Below, in pieces: positions 8,133-16,692 of a stretch of DNA of 64,000 bases. Position 1 is the first letter of the stretch, and each line of letters opens with the position of its first letter. The translations under genes were made by a program, and so were the position numbers. Below the pieces are notes generated by a model, which ran no database searches, was not told where the DNA came from, and saw only the letters and a program-made list of their open reading frames with translations. This DNA comes from Clostridiales bacterium (GTDB taxonomy: Bacteria; Bacillota; Clostridia; Lachnospirales; Lachnospiraceae), in assembly GCA_012520645.1 (NCBI GenBank), contig JAAYNV010000027.1:62001-126000 (forward strand), in the 5' to 3' direction.

Positions 8133-10826
8133 ATGAAAAAGCAGAAATATAACGTGACAGGAATGACCTGCTCCGCATGCTCTTCGCATGTGGAGAAGAG
8201 TGTCTGTAAACTGGCGGGCATGGAAAAAACAACAGTCAATCTGCTGACAAACAGTATGCAGGTGGAATATGATGAAACGGTATTGGCGGAAGAGGATATT
8301 ATCCGCGCGGTGAAAAAAGCCGGATACGGAGCAACCCTTGCGGCAGAAAAAACATCCGGCACAATAGCGCAAACAGGTCATCCGGCAGAGCAAAGAACAA
8401 TGATAGAAGATGCAGAAAATATCAGAAGCAACGGAAAGCGGGTGAGCAGTACAGGGATCGTACGAGAGGAGGCGGGAAAATCAGAGCATGTCATGCGCCT
8501 GCGTCTTGGGATTTCCATAGCGTTCTGGCTACCTCTTATGTATGTAGCAATGTACCATATGTTTTATGAGTGGTTCTCCCTGCCCATACCGGCTTTTATA
8601 TACCGGTATTTTCATGGCACGGAAAATGCAGTGACCCTTGCTTTGACACAGCTGCTTTTGTTATTGCCGATTTTGTATGTGAACCGGAAATTTTTTGCAG
8701 TAGGTTTCCGGGCACTGTTTTATAAGAATCCGAATATGGACACCCTGGTTGCACTGGGGGCATCTGCGGCATTCCTATATGGAGTTTTTGCCATCTATCG
8801 GATCGGCTACGGGCTGGGGCATGGGCAGCTGCAGATAGTGGAGCAGTATGCGGCAGATCTTTACTTTGAATCGGCAGGAACGATACTGACACTGATCACG
8901 GTGGGAAAATATCTGGAAGATCGTTCGAAAGGAAAGACCAGTGAAGCGATTTCCAGACTGCTTGATCTGTCACCCAAGATGGCATTGGTAGAGCGAAACG
9001 GAGAGACCGTTGAGATACCGACCGGGGAAGTGGAAAAGGGAGAGGTATTTCTGGTACGTCCGGGCAGCTATGTTCCGGTAGATGGAGTGGTTTTATCCGG
9101 TACGAGCAGTATGGATGAATCTGCCATCACGGGAGAGAGTATTCCGGTGGAGAAAAAAGAAGGAGACAAGGTTGTCTCCGCGGCTGTGAATCAGGCGGGC
9201 TTTTTAAAATGCCGTGCTGTACGGGTCGGTGAGGATACAACGCTGTCTCAGATTATCCGTCTGGTAGAGGAAGCGAGTGCCACCAAGGCACCGATTGCTA
9301 AGCTGGCAGATCAGATTGCCGGTGTATTCGTACCGGTGGTCATGGGAATCGCACTGCTTGCTATGGCAGGATGGCTGCTTGCCGGGCAGAGCTTTGAGTT
9401 TGCCATGTCTACTGCAATTGCTGTACTTGTCATTTCCTGTCCCTGTGCCCTTGGACTGGCAACTCCGGTAGCGATCATGGTAGGAACAGGAGTCGGTGCA
9501 AGGCACGGCATTTTATTTAAATCCGGGGAGGCACTGCAGGCAGTACGTGATATTGATACGGTGGTGCTGGATAAGACGGGAACGATCACGCAGGGGAAAC
9601 CGAAGGTGACAGAAATCGTAAGTCTTGACACAGGGTGGCCCCAAAGAAAACTCCTGGCGTTAGCGGCATCTCTGGAAAAGTCCAGCGAACATCCATTGGC
9701 AGAGGCAGTTGTGACAGCCGCAAAGGAGCAGGAAATTGCCTTGCAGCCGGCGGAGGACTTTCAGGCGGTATTTGGAAAGGGCATCTATGGAAGGATGGCA
9801 TCCGGGAGAATATACTATATTGGCAAAAAAGCGTATCTGGAGGAAAAGGGTATACGGATTTCGAAAACGGATAAGGAGTTAATGGAAAGGCTTGCGGGAG
9901 AGGGAAAGACGCCTCTGCTTGTAGCAGGGGAGGAAAAGCTGCTCGGTATTGTGGCAGTTTCCGATCCGTTGAAGGAGACGAGCAGACAGGCATTGGCACA
10001 ACTTCAGAAAATGGGTATCCGAACGGTTATGCTGACTGGGGATAATCGCCTGACGGCACAGGCGATTCAAAAACAGCTGCCGATACAAGAGGTAATCGCG
10101 GAAGTGCTGCCCGAAGAAAAAGCGGAGAAAATACAGACGCTTCAGGAGGCTGGACACAGGACCGCCATGATCGGAGACGGTATCAATGATGCTCCGGCGC
10201 TGGCACTTGCCGATGTGGGCATTGCGATAGGTGCCGGAACTGATGTGGCACTGGAAAGTGCGGATGTGGTGCTTATGAAGAGCGATCTTCTGGATGCGGT
10301 AACTGCTATAAAACTGGGACGTGAAGTTATCCGTAATATTAAGCAGAATCTGTTCTGGGCATTTTTTTATAATTGTGTGGGTATTCCCATTACAGCAGGA
10401 CTTTTGTATCCAGTAAACGGAATGAAGTTAAATCCGATGTTTGGTGCAGCGGCTATGAGCTTAAGCAGTATTTTTGTAGTCAGCAATGCACTCAGGCTTC
10501 GTAATTTTAAGGATGGAAGGCAGGAAACGACAGGGGATGACGCAGAAAGGAATGAGATGCAGAATAGGAGAACGTCAACAGAACAGAACATACAAACAGA
10601 AAAGGAAGGTAATAAGATGAAAAAAGTAATTACAGTCGATGGCATGATGTGTGCACACTGCACGGGAAGAGTTCAAAAAGCACTGGAGGAGTTTTCTTTT
10701 ATAAGCAGTGTGGAAATGAATCTGGAAGCAAAAACCGCAACAGTGGAAACCGGAGAAGATTTTGATGCAGAGGCAGTGAAAAAGGCGATTGCCGAGGCAG
10801 GGTATGAGGTAACAGAAATATGTTAA
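8133..10826 (+). CDS. copA: Copper-translocating P-type ATPase CopA with C-terminal CopZ-like HMA domain
   Basis: An 897-residue P1B-1 ATPase that exports Cu(I). Domains: N-terminal HMA with MTCSAC (residues 11-16), eight helices, TGES (about 331), CPC in [11 protein letters not shown] (about 435), DKTGT (about 479), SSEHPLAE and GDGINDAP (about 680). The YN in TM7 (FFYNCVGIP) and MSLSS in TM8 are the Cu(I)-class signatures. After TM8 comes a charged, low-complexity linker of about 50 residues and then a second HMA domain (MMCAHC) at 829-897 that looks like a CopZ chaperone fused in frame. Start at ATG 8133, 1 bp after the adenosyltransferase stop; the track start at 8049 lies inside that gene. 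Confidence 0.95.
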   Translation: MKKQKYNVTGMTCSACSSHVEKSVCKLAGMEKTTVNLLTNSMQVEYDETVLAEEDIIRAVKKAGYGATLAAEKTSGTIAQTGHPAEQRTMIEDAENIRSNGKRVSSTGIVREEAGKSEHVMRLRLGISIAFWLPLMYVAMYHMFYEWFSLPIPAFIYRYFHGTENAVTLALTQLLLLLPILYVNRKFFAVGFRALFYKNPNMDTLVALGASAAFLYGVFAIYRIGYGLGHGQLQIVEQYAADLYFESAGTILTLITVGKYLEDRSKGKTSEAISRLLDLSPKMALVERNGETVEIPTGEVEKGEVFLVRPGSYVPVDGVVLSGTSSMDESAITGESIPVEKKEGDKVVSAAVNQAGFLKCRAVRVGEDTTLSQIIRLVEEASATKAPIAKLADQIAGVFVPVVMGIALLAMAGWLLAGQSFEFAMSTAIAVLVISCPCALGLATPVAIMVGTGVGARHGILFKSGEALQAVRDIDTVVLDKTGTITQGKPKVTEIVSLDTGWPQRKLLALAASLEKSSEHPLAEAVVTAAKEQEIALQPAEDFQAVFGKGIYGRMASGRIYYIGKKAYLEEKGIRISKTDKELMERLAGEGKTPLLVAGEEKLLGIVAVSDPLKETSRQALAQLQKMGIRTVMLTGDNRLTAQAIQKQLPIQEVIAEVLPEEKAEKIQTLQEAGHRTAMIGDGINDAPALALADVGIAIGAGTDVALESADVVLMKSDLLDAVTAIKLGREVIRNIKQNLFWAFFYNCVGIPITAGLLYPVNGMKLNPMFGAAAMSLSSIFVVSNALRLRNFKDGRQETTGDDAERNEMQNRRTSTEQNIQTEKEGNKMKKVITVDGMMCAHCTGRVQKALEEFSFISSVEMNLEAKTATVETGEDFDAEAVKKAIAEAGYEVTEIC
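10617..10826 (+). CDS. Possible internal start giving free CopZ copper chaperone
   Basis: Inside copA and in the same frame, AAGGAAGG is followed seven bases later by an ATG that begins [15 protein letters not shown], a complete 69-residue CopZ-like HMA domain ending at the copA stop. The site sits after a charged linker, where a normal separate copZ gene would begin. This suggests that the ribosome can make both the fused pump and the free chaperone. Internal initiation is an inference from the SD and start codon; copA may instead simply be a gene fusion that kept its old start signals. Confidence 0.5.
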   Translation: MKKVITVDGMMCAHCTGRVQKALEEFSFISSVEMNLEAKTATVETGEDFDAEAVKKAIAEAGYEVTEIC

Positions 10827-12142
10827 ACGGTCGGCCGGGCAGGGCGCTCTTTGTGTTTGCCCTGCCCATGATCATTGGAAATTTATTTCAGCAGTTCTAT
10901 ACGATGGTGGATTCCATAATCGTTGGAAAATATGTGGGAGAGAATGCGCTGGCGGCAGTCGGCGCTTCTTATGCACTTACGACAGTTTTTATTATGATAG
11001 CAATCGGAGGCGGCATCGGCGCATCCGTGATTACGAGTCAGTATCTTGGTGCGGGACAATATGAAAAAATGAAAACCTCCATATCGACAGCACTTTTGGC
11101 ATTTCTGGCAGTAAGTGTAATATTGGCTGTTTTCGGACTTGTTTGTAACAGGTGGATTCTGACAGCATTAAAGACTCCGGAGGATATTTTTACAGATGCC
11201 CTGCTTTATTTGAATATTTATTTTATGGGACTGCCTTTTTTATTTATGTATAATATTTTGTCGAGTATGTTCAATGCACTCGGAAAGTCAAGAATTCCAC
11301 TCTATCTGCTGATTTTTTCCTCGATGCTCAATATTCTGCTGGATTTCTGGTTTGTTTTAGGCTTGGGGATGGGAGTAGCCGGGGTTGCCATAGCGACTGT
11401 CATTGCACAGGGGCTTTCTGCGGTGATTTCTTTTCTTTTGCTGTTACAGCATTTAAAAACTTATACATCCGAAAAAAACATTTTGTTTGATATACCATTA
11501 CTTGGAAGGATGGTAAAGATTGCGGTTCCCTCTATTGTACAACAGTCTATTGTATCAGTAGGCATGCTGTTTGTACAGTCGGTGGTAAATACCTTTGGAT
11601 CTGCAGTGGTAGCCGGGTACTCTGCCGGAATGCGGGTGGAGTCACTTTGTATTGTTCCGATGATTGCAACCGGAAATGCGGTATCCACCTTTACGGCACA
11701 GAATCTGGGAGCAGGGGAGACAGAAAGAGTCAGAAAGGGCTATCGGGCAAGCTATGGAATCGTCATTGGATTTGGCATTTTAATCTGTCTTGTGCTGACC
11801 CTGTTTCACGAGCCGATCATTTCAGCTTTTTTGGATGAGACAACAAGTAGTACTGCATTTGCAACCGGAAAGGCATATCTGCAGTTCATTGCTTTTTTCT
11901 TTGTGTTTATCGGTTTTAAAGCATGTACGGACGGGGTGCTGCGTGGTGCGGGAGATATGGGAGTCTATCTTGCCGCCAATCTGGCAAACCTGTTTCTGAG
12001 GGTTACTGTTGCAAATATCTGTGCTCCAATCTGGGGCGTCCAGATGGTGTGGTATGCTGTTCCGATGGGATGGGCTTTGAATTATGTCATTTCCTTTGGA
12101 TGGTATCTGACGGGACGATGGAGTAAGAAAAAATTGATTTAA
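10820..12142 (+). CDS. MATE family efflux transporter (metal operon)
   Basis: A 440-residue MATE exporter. It begins [21 protein letters not shown], then [15 protein letters not shown] and ENALAAVGA, the usual first-bundle motifs; the repeat half starts near residue 230 ([17 protein letters not shown]). The ATG at 10820 overlaps the copA stop codon, so the two are translationally coupled. It is the last gene of the block; about 24 bp follow before the clpB promoter and no strong hairpin is seen. Substrate unknown. The position suggests export of a metal complex, a thiol or a toxic compound met together with metals, but nothing in the sequence proves that. Confidence 0.93.
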   Translation: MLNGRPGRALFVFALPMIIGNLFQQFYTMVDSIIVGKYVGENALAAVGASYALTTVFIMIAIGGGIGASVITSQYLGAGQYEKMKTSISTALLAFLAVSVILAVFGLVCNRWILTALKTPEDIFTDALLYLNIYFMGLPFLFMYNILSSMFNALGKSRIPLYLLIFSSMLNILLDFWFVLGLGMGVAGVAIATVIAQGLSAVISFLLLLQHLKTYTSEKNILFDIPLLGRMVKIAVPSIVQQSIVSVGMLFVQSVVNTFGSAVVAGYSAGMRVESLCIVPMIATGNAVSTFTAQNLGAGETERVRKGYRASYGIVIGFGILICLVLTLFHEPIISAFLDETTSSTAFATGKAYLQFIAFFFVFIGFKACTDGVLRGAGDMGVYLAANLANLFLRVTVANICAPIWGVQMVWYAVPMGWALNYVISFGWYLTGRWSKKKLI

Positions 12143-12165
12143 TACATTTTTTAGAAATCCTTCTC

Positions 12166-12193
12166 TTGACATTCTATTGACCGGTGTTATATT
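12166..12193 (+). promoter_or_regulatory. Promoter of clpB
   Basis: TTGACA at 12166 and TATATT at 12188, 16 bp apart, lie about 65 bp before the clpB start. A second TTGACC lies 11 bp after the first. No CIRCE element is visible. Confidence 0.6.
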
Positions 12194-12258
12194 TAATGTA
12201 GAACAAATAAAACAAAAAGAAATTGCATATAATACGAAAGGGAATGGAGGGAGCTGCT

Positions 12259-14841
12259 ATGAATATATCCAAATTTACACAGAAATCCGTGGAAGCGGTG
12301 GAACGTTGTGAAAAGCTGGCCTATGAGTACGGCAATCAGGAGATTGAACAGGAACATCTGCTTTATAGTCTGCTTACGATCGAAGACAGTCTGATCTTAA
12401 AGCTGATTGAAAAAATGGAGATTCAGAAGGAGCACTTTTTAAATCGGGTTCAGAGTGCATTGGAGAAACGTGTCAAGGTGCAGGGCGGACGGGTCTATGT
12501 GGGACAGCACCTGAATAAGGTGTTAATATCCGCAGAGGATGAGGCCAGGGCGATGGGGGATGAATATGTCTCCGTAGAGCATCTGTTTTTGTCCATGATC
12601 AAAAATCCAAATAAAGAGATCAAAGAGATCTTCCGGGAATACGGTATTACGAGAGAACGTTTTTTACAGGTACTTGCGACTGTGCGCGGCAACCAGAAGG
12701 TGACAAGCGACAATCCAGAGGCAACCTATGATACGTTGGAGAAATACGGACAGGATCTTGTGGAAAAGGCAAGGGCACAGAAGTTAGATCCGGTGATCGG
12801 CAGGGATTCGGAAATCCGGAATGTGATTCGGATTTTGTCCAGAAAGACCAAGAATAATCCGGTATTAATCGGTGAACCGGGTGTCGGCAAAACAGCGGTT
12901 GTGGAAGGACTGGCACAGCGTATCGTACGTGGAGATGTGCCACAGGGCTTAAAGGATAAGAAAATCTTTTCCCTTGATATGGGAGCGTTGGTGGCAGGGG
13001 CAAAATACCGCGGTGAATTTGAAGAACGTCTGAAAGCGGTGCTGGAGGATGTCAAGAACAGCGACGGACAGATCATCCTGTTTATCGATGAACTGCATAC
13101 GATCGTAGGAGCCGGAAAAACAGACGGTGCGATGGATGCTGGAAATATGTTAAAGCCAATGCTTGCCAGAGGAGAACTGCATTGTATCGGAGCCACGACT
13201 CTGAATGAATATCGGCAGTATATCGAAAAGGATGCGGCACTGGAACGACGTTTCCAACCGGTATTGGTGGACGAGCCGACGGTGGAGGATACCATTTCCA
13301 TTCTGCGTGGATTAAAAGAGCGTTATGAAGTTTATCATGGCGTAAAGATTATGGACAATGCACTGGTCAGTGCGGCAACGTTATCTCATCGTTATATTTC
13401 GGATCGTTTCCTGCCGGATAAGGCAATTGATCTGGTGGATGAGGCATGTGCCCTGATTAAGACCGAACTGGATTCCATGCCGACGGAGCTGGATGAACTA
13501 CAGCGGAAGGTAATGCAGCTCGAGATTGAGGAGGCGGCTTTAAAGAAGGAGGATGACCGACTCAGTCGTGAGAGGTTGGAAAATCTCCAGAAGGAGTTAG
13601 CGGAGTTAAAGGCAGAGTTTAATAACCGAAAGGCGCAGTGGGATAATGAAAAGGCTTCCGTGGAGAAGCTTTCCAAGCTGCGGGAGGAAATCGAAGGAAT
13701 CAACAGCCAGATTCAGATCGCACAAAGAGAAGGCAATCTGGAAAAGGCGGCAGAATTGTCCTATGGGAAACTTCCGGCCTTAAGAAAGCAGTTAGAAATC
13801 GAAGAGGAAAAAATCAAAGCAGAGGACTTGGCTCTTGTACATGAGAGTGTTTCGGAGGAGGAAATCGCCCGAATTATTTCACGATGGACCGGTATTCCGG
13901 TTTCTAAACTGACTGAAAGTGAACGGAACAAGACGCTGCATCTGGATGAAGAACTGCATAAGCGCGTCATCGGACAGGATGAAGGCGTGACTAAGGTGAC
14001 GGAGGCAATCATTCGTTCCAAGGCGGGGATCAAGGATCCGACGAAACCGATTGGTTCCTTCCTGTTTCTGGGACCTACCGGTGTCGGTAAGACGGAACTG
14101 GCAAAATCGCTGGCAGCAGCACTCTTTGATGACGAGAACAATATGGTCCGTATTGATATGAGTGAATATATGGAGAAATATTCTGTCTCCCGCCTGATCG
14201 GAGCGCCTCCCGGATATGTGGGCTATGAGGAAGGCGGACAGCTGACAGAAGCCGTTCGGAGAAAACCATATTCGGTCGTGCTGTTTGATGAGATTGAAAA
14301 GGCACATCCGGATGTGTTCAATGTTCTGTTGCAGGTATTGGATGATGGAAGGATTACCGATTCCCAGGGACGGACAGTGGACTTTAAAAATACGATTCTG
14401 ATCATGACCTCGAATATCGGAGCGGCTTATCTGTTAGAAGGAATTGATGAGAACGGAAAGATAAACAGTGATGCGGAAAAACTGGTTTTGGAAGAACTGC
14501 GGGCACATTTCAGACCGGAATTTTTAAACCGGCTGGATGAGACGATTTTATTCAAGCCGCTTACAAAGACAAATATCGGCGGCATTATTCATCTGATTAT
14601 CGCAGATCTGAACAGACGTCTGGAGGATCGGGAAATTTCCATTGAACTGACGGATGCGGCAGAGCAGTCTATTGTAGATAATGCCTATGATCCGGTCTAT
14701 GGTGCACGGCCATTGAAGCGGTATATCCAGAAATATGTGGAGACGCTTTCTGCCAAGCTGATTCTTGCGGATGCAGTGGGTCCAAAGGATACCATTTTGA
14801 TCGATGCAGTGAATGGAGAACTGAAAGCAGGAAAAAAATAA
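12259..14841 (+). CDS. clpB: ATP-dependent chaperone ClpB (protein disaggregase)
   Basis: An 860-residue Hsp100 disaggregase that pulls polypeptides out of aggregates with the DnaK system. Start at ATG 12259 (GGAGGGAG), giving [17 protein letters not shown], rather than the track start at 12223. Order: Clp N domain (1-150), first AAA+ module with GEPGVGKT (about 205) and a Walker B FIDELHT, a long Glu/Lys-rich coiled-coil M domain (about 405-535) that separates ClpB from ClpC/ClpA, and a second AAA+ module with GPTGVGKT (about 604) and [11 protein letters not shown]. Length is typical. It is a single-gene unit with its own promoter; the downstream gene starts 25 bp later and could be cotranscribed. 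Confidence 0.98.
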   Translation: MNISKFTQKSVEAVERCEKLAYEYGNQEIEQEHLLYSLLTIEDSLILKLIEKMEIQKEHFLNRVQSALEKRVKVQGGRVYVGQHLNKVLISAEDEARAMGDEYVSVEHLFLSMIKNPNKEIKEIFREYGITRERFLQVLATVRGNQKVTSDNPEATYDTLEKYGQDLVEKARAQKLDPVIGRDSEIRNVIRILSRKTKNNPVLIGEPGVGKTAVVEGLAQRIVRGDVPQGLKDKKIFSLDMGALVAGAKYRGEFEERLKAVLEDVKNSDGQIILFIDELHTIVGAGKTDGAMDAGNMLKPMLARGELHCIGATTLNEYRQYIEKDAALERRFQPVLVDEPTVEDTISILRGLKERYEVYHGVKIMDNALVSAATLSHRYISDRFLPDKAIDLVDEACALIKTELDSMPTELDELQRKVMQLEIEEAALKKEDDRLSRERLENLQKELAELKAEFNNRKAQWDNEKASVEKLSKLREEIEGINSQIQIAQREGNLEKAAELSYGKLPALRKQLEIEEEKIKAEDLALVHESVSEEEIARIISRWTGIPVSKLTESERNKTLHLDEELHKRVIGQDEGVTKVTEAIIRSKAGIKDPTKPIGSFLFLGPTGVGKTELAKSLAAALFDDENNMVRIDMSEYMEKYSVSRLIGAPPGYVGYEEGGQLTEAVRRKPYSVVLFDEIEKAHPDVFNVLLQVLDDGRITDSQGRTVDFKNTILIMTSNIGAAYLLEGIDENGKINSDAEKLVLEELRAHFRPEFLNRLDETILFKPLTKTNIGGIIHLIIADLNRRLEDREISIELTDAAEQSIVDNAYDPVYGARPLKRYIQKYVETLSAKLILADAVGPKDTILIDAVNGELKAGKK

Positions 14842-14866
14842 AATAAATTAGCAGGGGAGAATGCTT

Positions 14867-15922
14867 ATGAGTGGAAGTCACATTGCAATTCCTACCGTCC
14901 TGAAGGTAGGAAAGGGAACATTGAAAAATATTGGAAGTTATATTAAGGCAAGCGGTTTTGAAAATGCGGTGCTCTATTTTGGAAACGGATTAATTGACCT
15001 GTTTGGATATGAGGTGTTAGATCCGTTAAAGGAGGAAGGCGTCAATATTCTGGAATACCGGGAAGTGGATTCTGTCAGAATCGAGGATATTATAGAGATG
15101 GCGTTTGGAATCCATACAAAGGCACAGGTCATTGTGGGCATTGGAGGCGGCAAAGTGATCGATGCCGCCAAATATGCAGCCTACCTTAGAAAACTGCCGT
15201 TTATCAGTGTACCGACTTCCGCTTCCAGTGACGGGTTTTCCTCTGCCAGTGCATCGTTGATTGTAAACGGCAGAAGAAATTCGGTTCCGGCAAGAATGGC
15301 ATATGGTATTATTGTGGATACGGATGTGATTAAAAGTGCACCGGAGAAATTTTTGTATTCCGGTATCGGAGATCTGGTGTCTAAGATTACGGCACTATAT
15401 GACTGGGTCTATGAGGATCAAAAAGGCTACACGGTACTCAATGACTGTGCCATGATGATTGCCAAAAAGGCGGTCAACAGTTTTGTGCGGACTCCTTTTG
15501 AGAGCATTCATGATGATCTGTTTTTACGGGAATTATTGGATTCCCTTGCCATGAGTGGGATTGCCAATGAGATTGCAGGAAGCAGTGCACCTACAAGCGG
15601 CAGTGAGCATCTGATTTCGCATGCTCTTGACAAGCTGCTTGAGAAACCGCAGCTGCACGGGATTCAGGTTGGTATTGCGACCTATCTGATGAGTAAGGTG
15701 CAGGATCACCGATATAAGAGAGTCAATACAATCTTTACGGATACAGGCTTCTGGAATTATGTCAGTACGCTTGGCTTAAAGAGAGAGGAATTTGAAGAGG
15801 CGATTGATCTGGCCCCATCTATCAAACCGCACAGGCATACCTATCTTCATGAAGAGCGGTACAGAGAGCTTGCAAAGCAGGTTCTTTATGAGGATGAAGT
15901 GCTGAAGAAAGTGTTTGGATAA
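14867..15922 (+). CDS. egsA: sn-Glycerol-1-phosphate dehydrogenase (EgsA/AraM type)
   Basis: A 351-residue iron-containing-alcohol-dehydrogenase-fold enzyme that reduces dihydroxyacetone phosphate to sn-glycerol-1-phosphate, the archaeal-type lipid backbone that some Firmicutes also make. Visible are the dinucleotide loop GIGGGKVIDAAKYAA, PTSASSDGFSSASAS, and metal-ligand His residues in SGSEHLISHALD and the later LHGIQVG. GGGGAGA fits ATG 14867 (6-base spacing) better than the ATG at 14861. It is ended by the strong hairpin at 15929. Substrate specificity is inferred from the EgsA/AraM pattern and not proven. Confidence 0.85.
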   Translation: MSGSHIAIPTVLKVGKGTLKNIGSYIKASGFENAVLYFGNGLIDLFGYEVLDPLKEEGVNILEYREVDSVRIEDIIEMAFGIHTKAQVIVGIGGGKVIDAAKYAAYLRKLPFISVPTSASSDGFSSASASLIVNGRRNSVPARMAYGIIVDTDVIKSAPEKFLYSGIGDLVSKITALYDWVYEDQKGYTVLNDCAMMIAKKAVNSFVRTPFESIHDDLFLRELLDSLAMSGIANEIAGSSAPTSGSEHLISHALDKLLEKPQLHGIQVGIATYLMSKVQDHRYKRVNTIFTDTGFWNYVSTLGLKREEFEEAIDLAPSIKPHRHTYLHEERYRELAKQVLYEDEVLKKVFG

Positions 15923-15928
15923 AATGAA

Positions 15929-15980
15929 CAGCGTCGGTGTTTAAGGACCGGTATACCTTAAACACTGACGCTGATTTTTT
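15929..15980 (+). terminator. Rho-independent terminator after egsA
   Basis: An 18-bp stem starting CAGCGTCGGTGTTTAAGG, with one G-T pair and a 9-base loop, followed by six T. Confidence 0.93.
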
Positions 15981-16280
15981 CATTCCTATGAGGATCAGAT
16001 TGCGGCGGCAAAGGCGGCTTATAATCAGTCACAGATGAGCCATATGTTAGATGAGGCAAGAGAACTGGGCGAAAAAATCGCAGAGAAGAGAGAAGAGCTG
16101 GAGCCGAAGACTGCAGAAGAGAGAAAAGAAGAACTGGCAGAAGAGGCGGTTGAAAAGGTCACCGGAACCGAGCAGGACAAAGGTACCTTAGAGGAAATGA
16201 TGGAAGAGAAGGAAGAAATCATCGAAGAGATGAAAGAGCAGAGGATGGAAGAAAAGAGGATGGAAGACAGGATGGAATAG
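15981..16280 (+). pseudogene. Remnant of a charged helical protein (5' truncated)
   Basis: The track ORF 16035-16280 encodes 81 residues almost entirely of Glu, Lys, Arg and Met, a predicted single helix or coiled coil (EARELGEKIAEKREELEPKT onward). Reading upstream in the same frame continues protein-like sequence HSYEDQIAAAKAAYNQSQ back to the T tract of the egsA terminator, without any usable start codon. There is no clear RBS before ATG 16035. I read this as the C-terminal end of a longer gene cut by a rearrangement right after the terminator. An expressed 81-residue protein from ATG 16035 remains possible. I do not recognise a function. Confidence 0.5.
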
Positions 16281-16301
16281 TAAGAATTCCATCCTGTTTT
16301 T
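16267..16301 (+). terminator. Hairpin terminator overlapping the end of the charged ORF
   Basis: ACAGGATGGAAT and its exact complement around a 7-base loop, followed by TTTTT. The left arm covers the ORF stop codon region. Confidence 0.85.
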
Positions 16302-16327
16302 GTATGACGGACAACAAAATGCGGATA

Positions 16328-16356
16328 TTGACACCCCCAAAAAGCAGTACTATAAT
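16328..16356 (+). promoter_or_regulatory. Promoter of feoAB
   Basis: TTGACA at 16328-16333 and TATAAT at 16351-16356, exactly 17 bp apart, a consensus sigma-A promoter. Confidence 0.88.
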
Positions 16357-16371
16357 TTACTGGAATATAAA

Positions 16372-16386
16372 TGAGAACAATTATCA
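16372..16386. promoter_or_regulatory. Candidate Fur box in the feoAB leader
   Basis: TGAGAACAATTATCA matches the 7-1-7 Fur consensus TGATAATNATTATCA at all but two positions. It lies 15 bases after the -10 and before the feoA RBS, a position where a bound repressor would block transcription when iron is plentiful. Assigned by motif only. Confidence 0.6.
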
Positions 16387-16404
16387 AAAAAGGAAATGGA
16401 AGCC

Positions 16405-16692
16405 ATGACATTATATGAAGCGAAAAAGGGTGGACAGTATACGGTAAAGGGATTATATCTGGAAGAAGGAATCACCAGGCGCTTACAGGCATTGGGACTC
16501 AATGACGGGACGAAGGTAAATGTGTTGAACCGAAGGAAAAGGGGAGCTATGATCATTCAGGTGCGTGGAACAAGACTTGCACTGGGCAGGCATATTACGA
16601 CAGGAATCGAAGTTGGTGGAATGATGCAGGAAAAAGATGATAAGAACAAAGGAGACTGCAGAAAAGAGGATATGGGACATGACGCAGATTAA
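16405..16692 (+). CDS. feoA: Ferrous iron transport protein A (FeoA)
   Basis: A 95-residue SH3-like cytosolic protein that assists FeoB. It reads MTLYEAKKGGQYTVKGLYLE, then ITRRLQALGLNDGTKVNVL and RGTRLALGRHITTGIEV, the usual FeoA core. ATG 16405 lies 9 bases after AAAAAAGGA; ATG 16396, three codons upstream, is too close to that site. The C-terminal 15 residues are a charged tail and their coding sequence overlaps the start of feoB by 14 bases, so the two are coupled. Expression is probably iron-repressed through the leader site at 16372. Confidence 0.92.
   Translation: MTLYEAKKGGQYTVKGLYLEEGITRRLQALGLNDGTKVNVLNRRKRGAMIIQVRGTRLALGRHITTGIEVGGMMQEKDDKNKGDCRKEDMGHDAD

Noticed and set aside
12166-12182. 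Two TTGAC copies before clpB, resembling a CtsR heat-shock operator
   Set aside because: The CtsR direct repeat has a 10-base period with a TTTGACC heptad; here the period is 11 and the first copy is also the -35 box. Too weak to call.
12726-13301. 191-codon minus-strand ORF inside clpB
   Set aside because: Ser/Pro-rich antisense shadow of the conserved AAA+ module.
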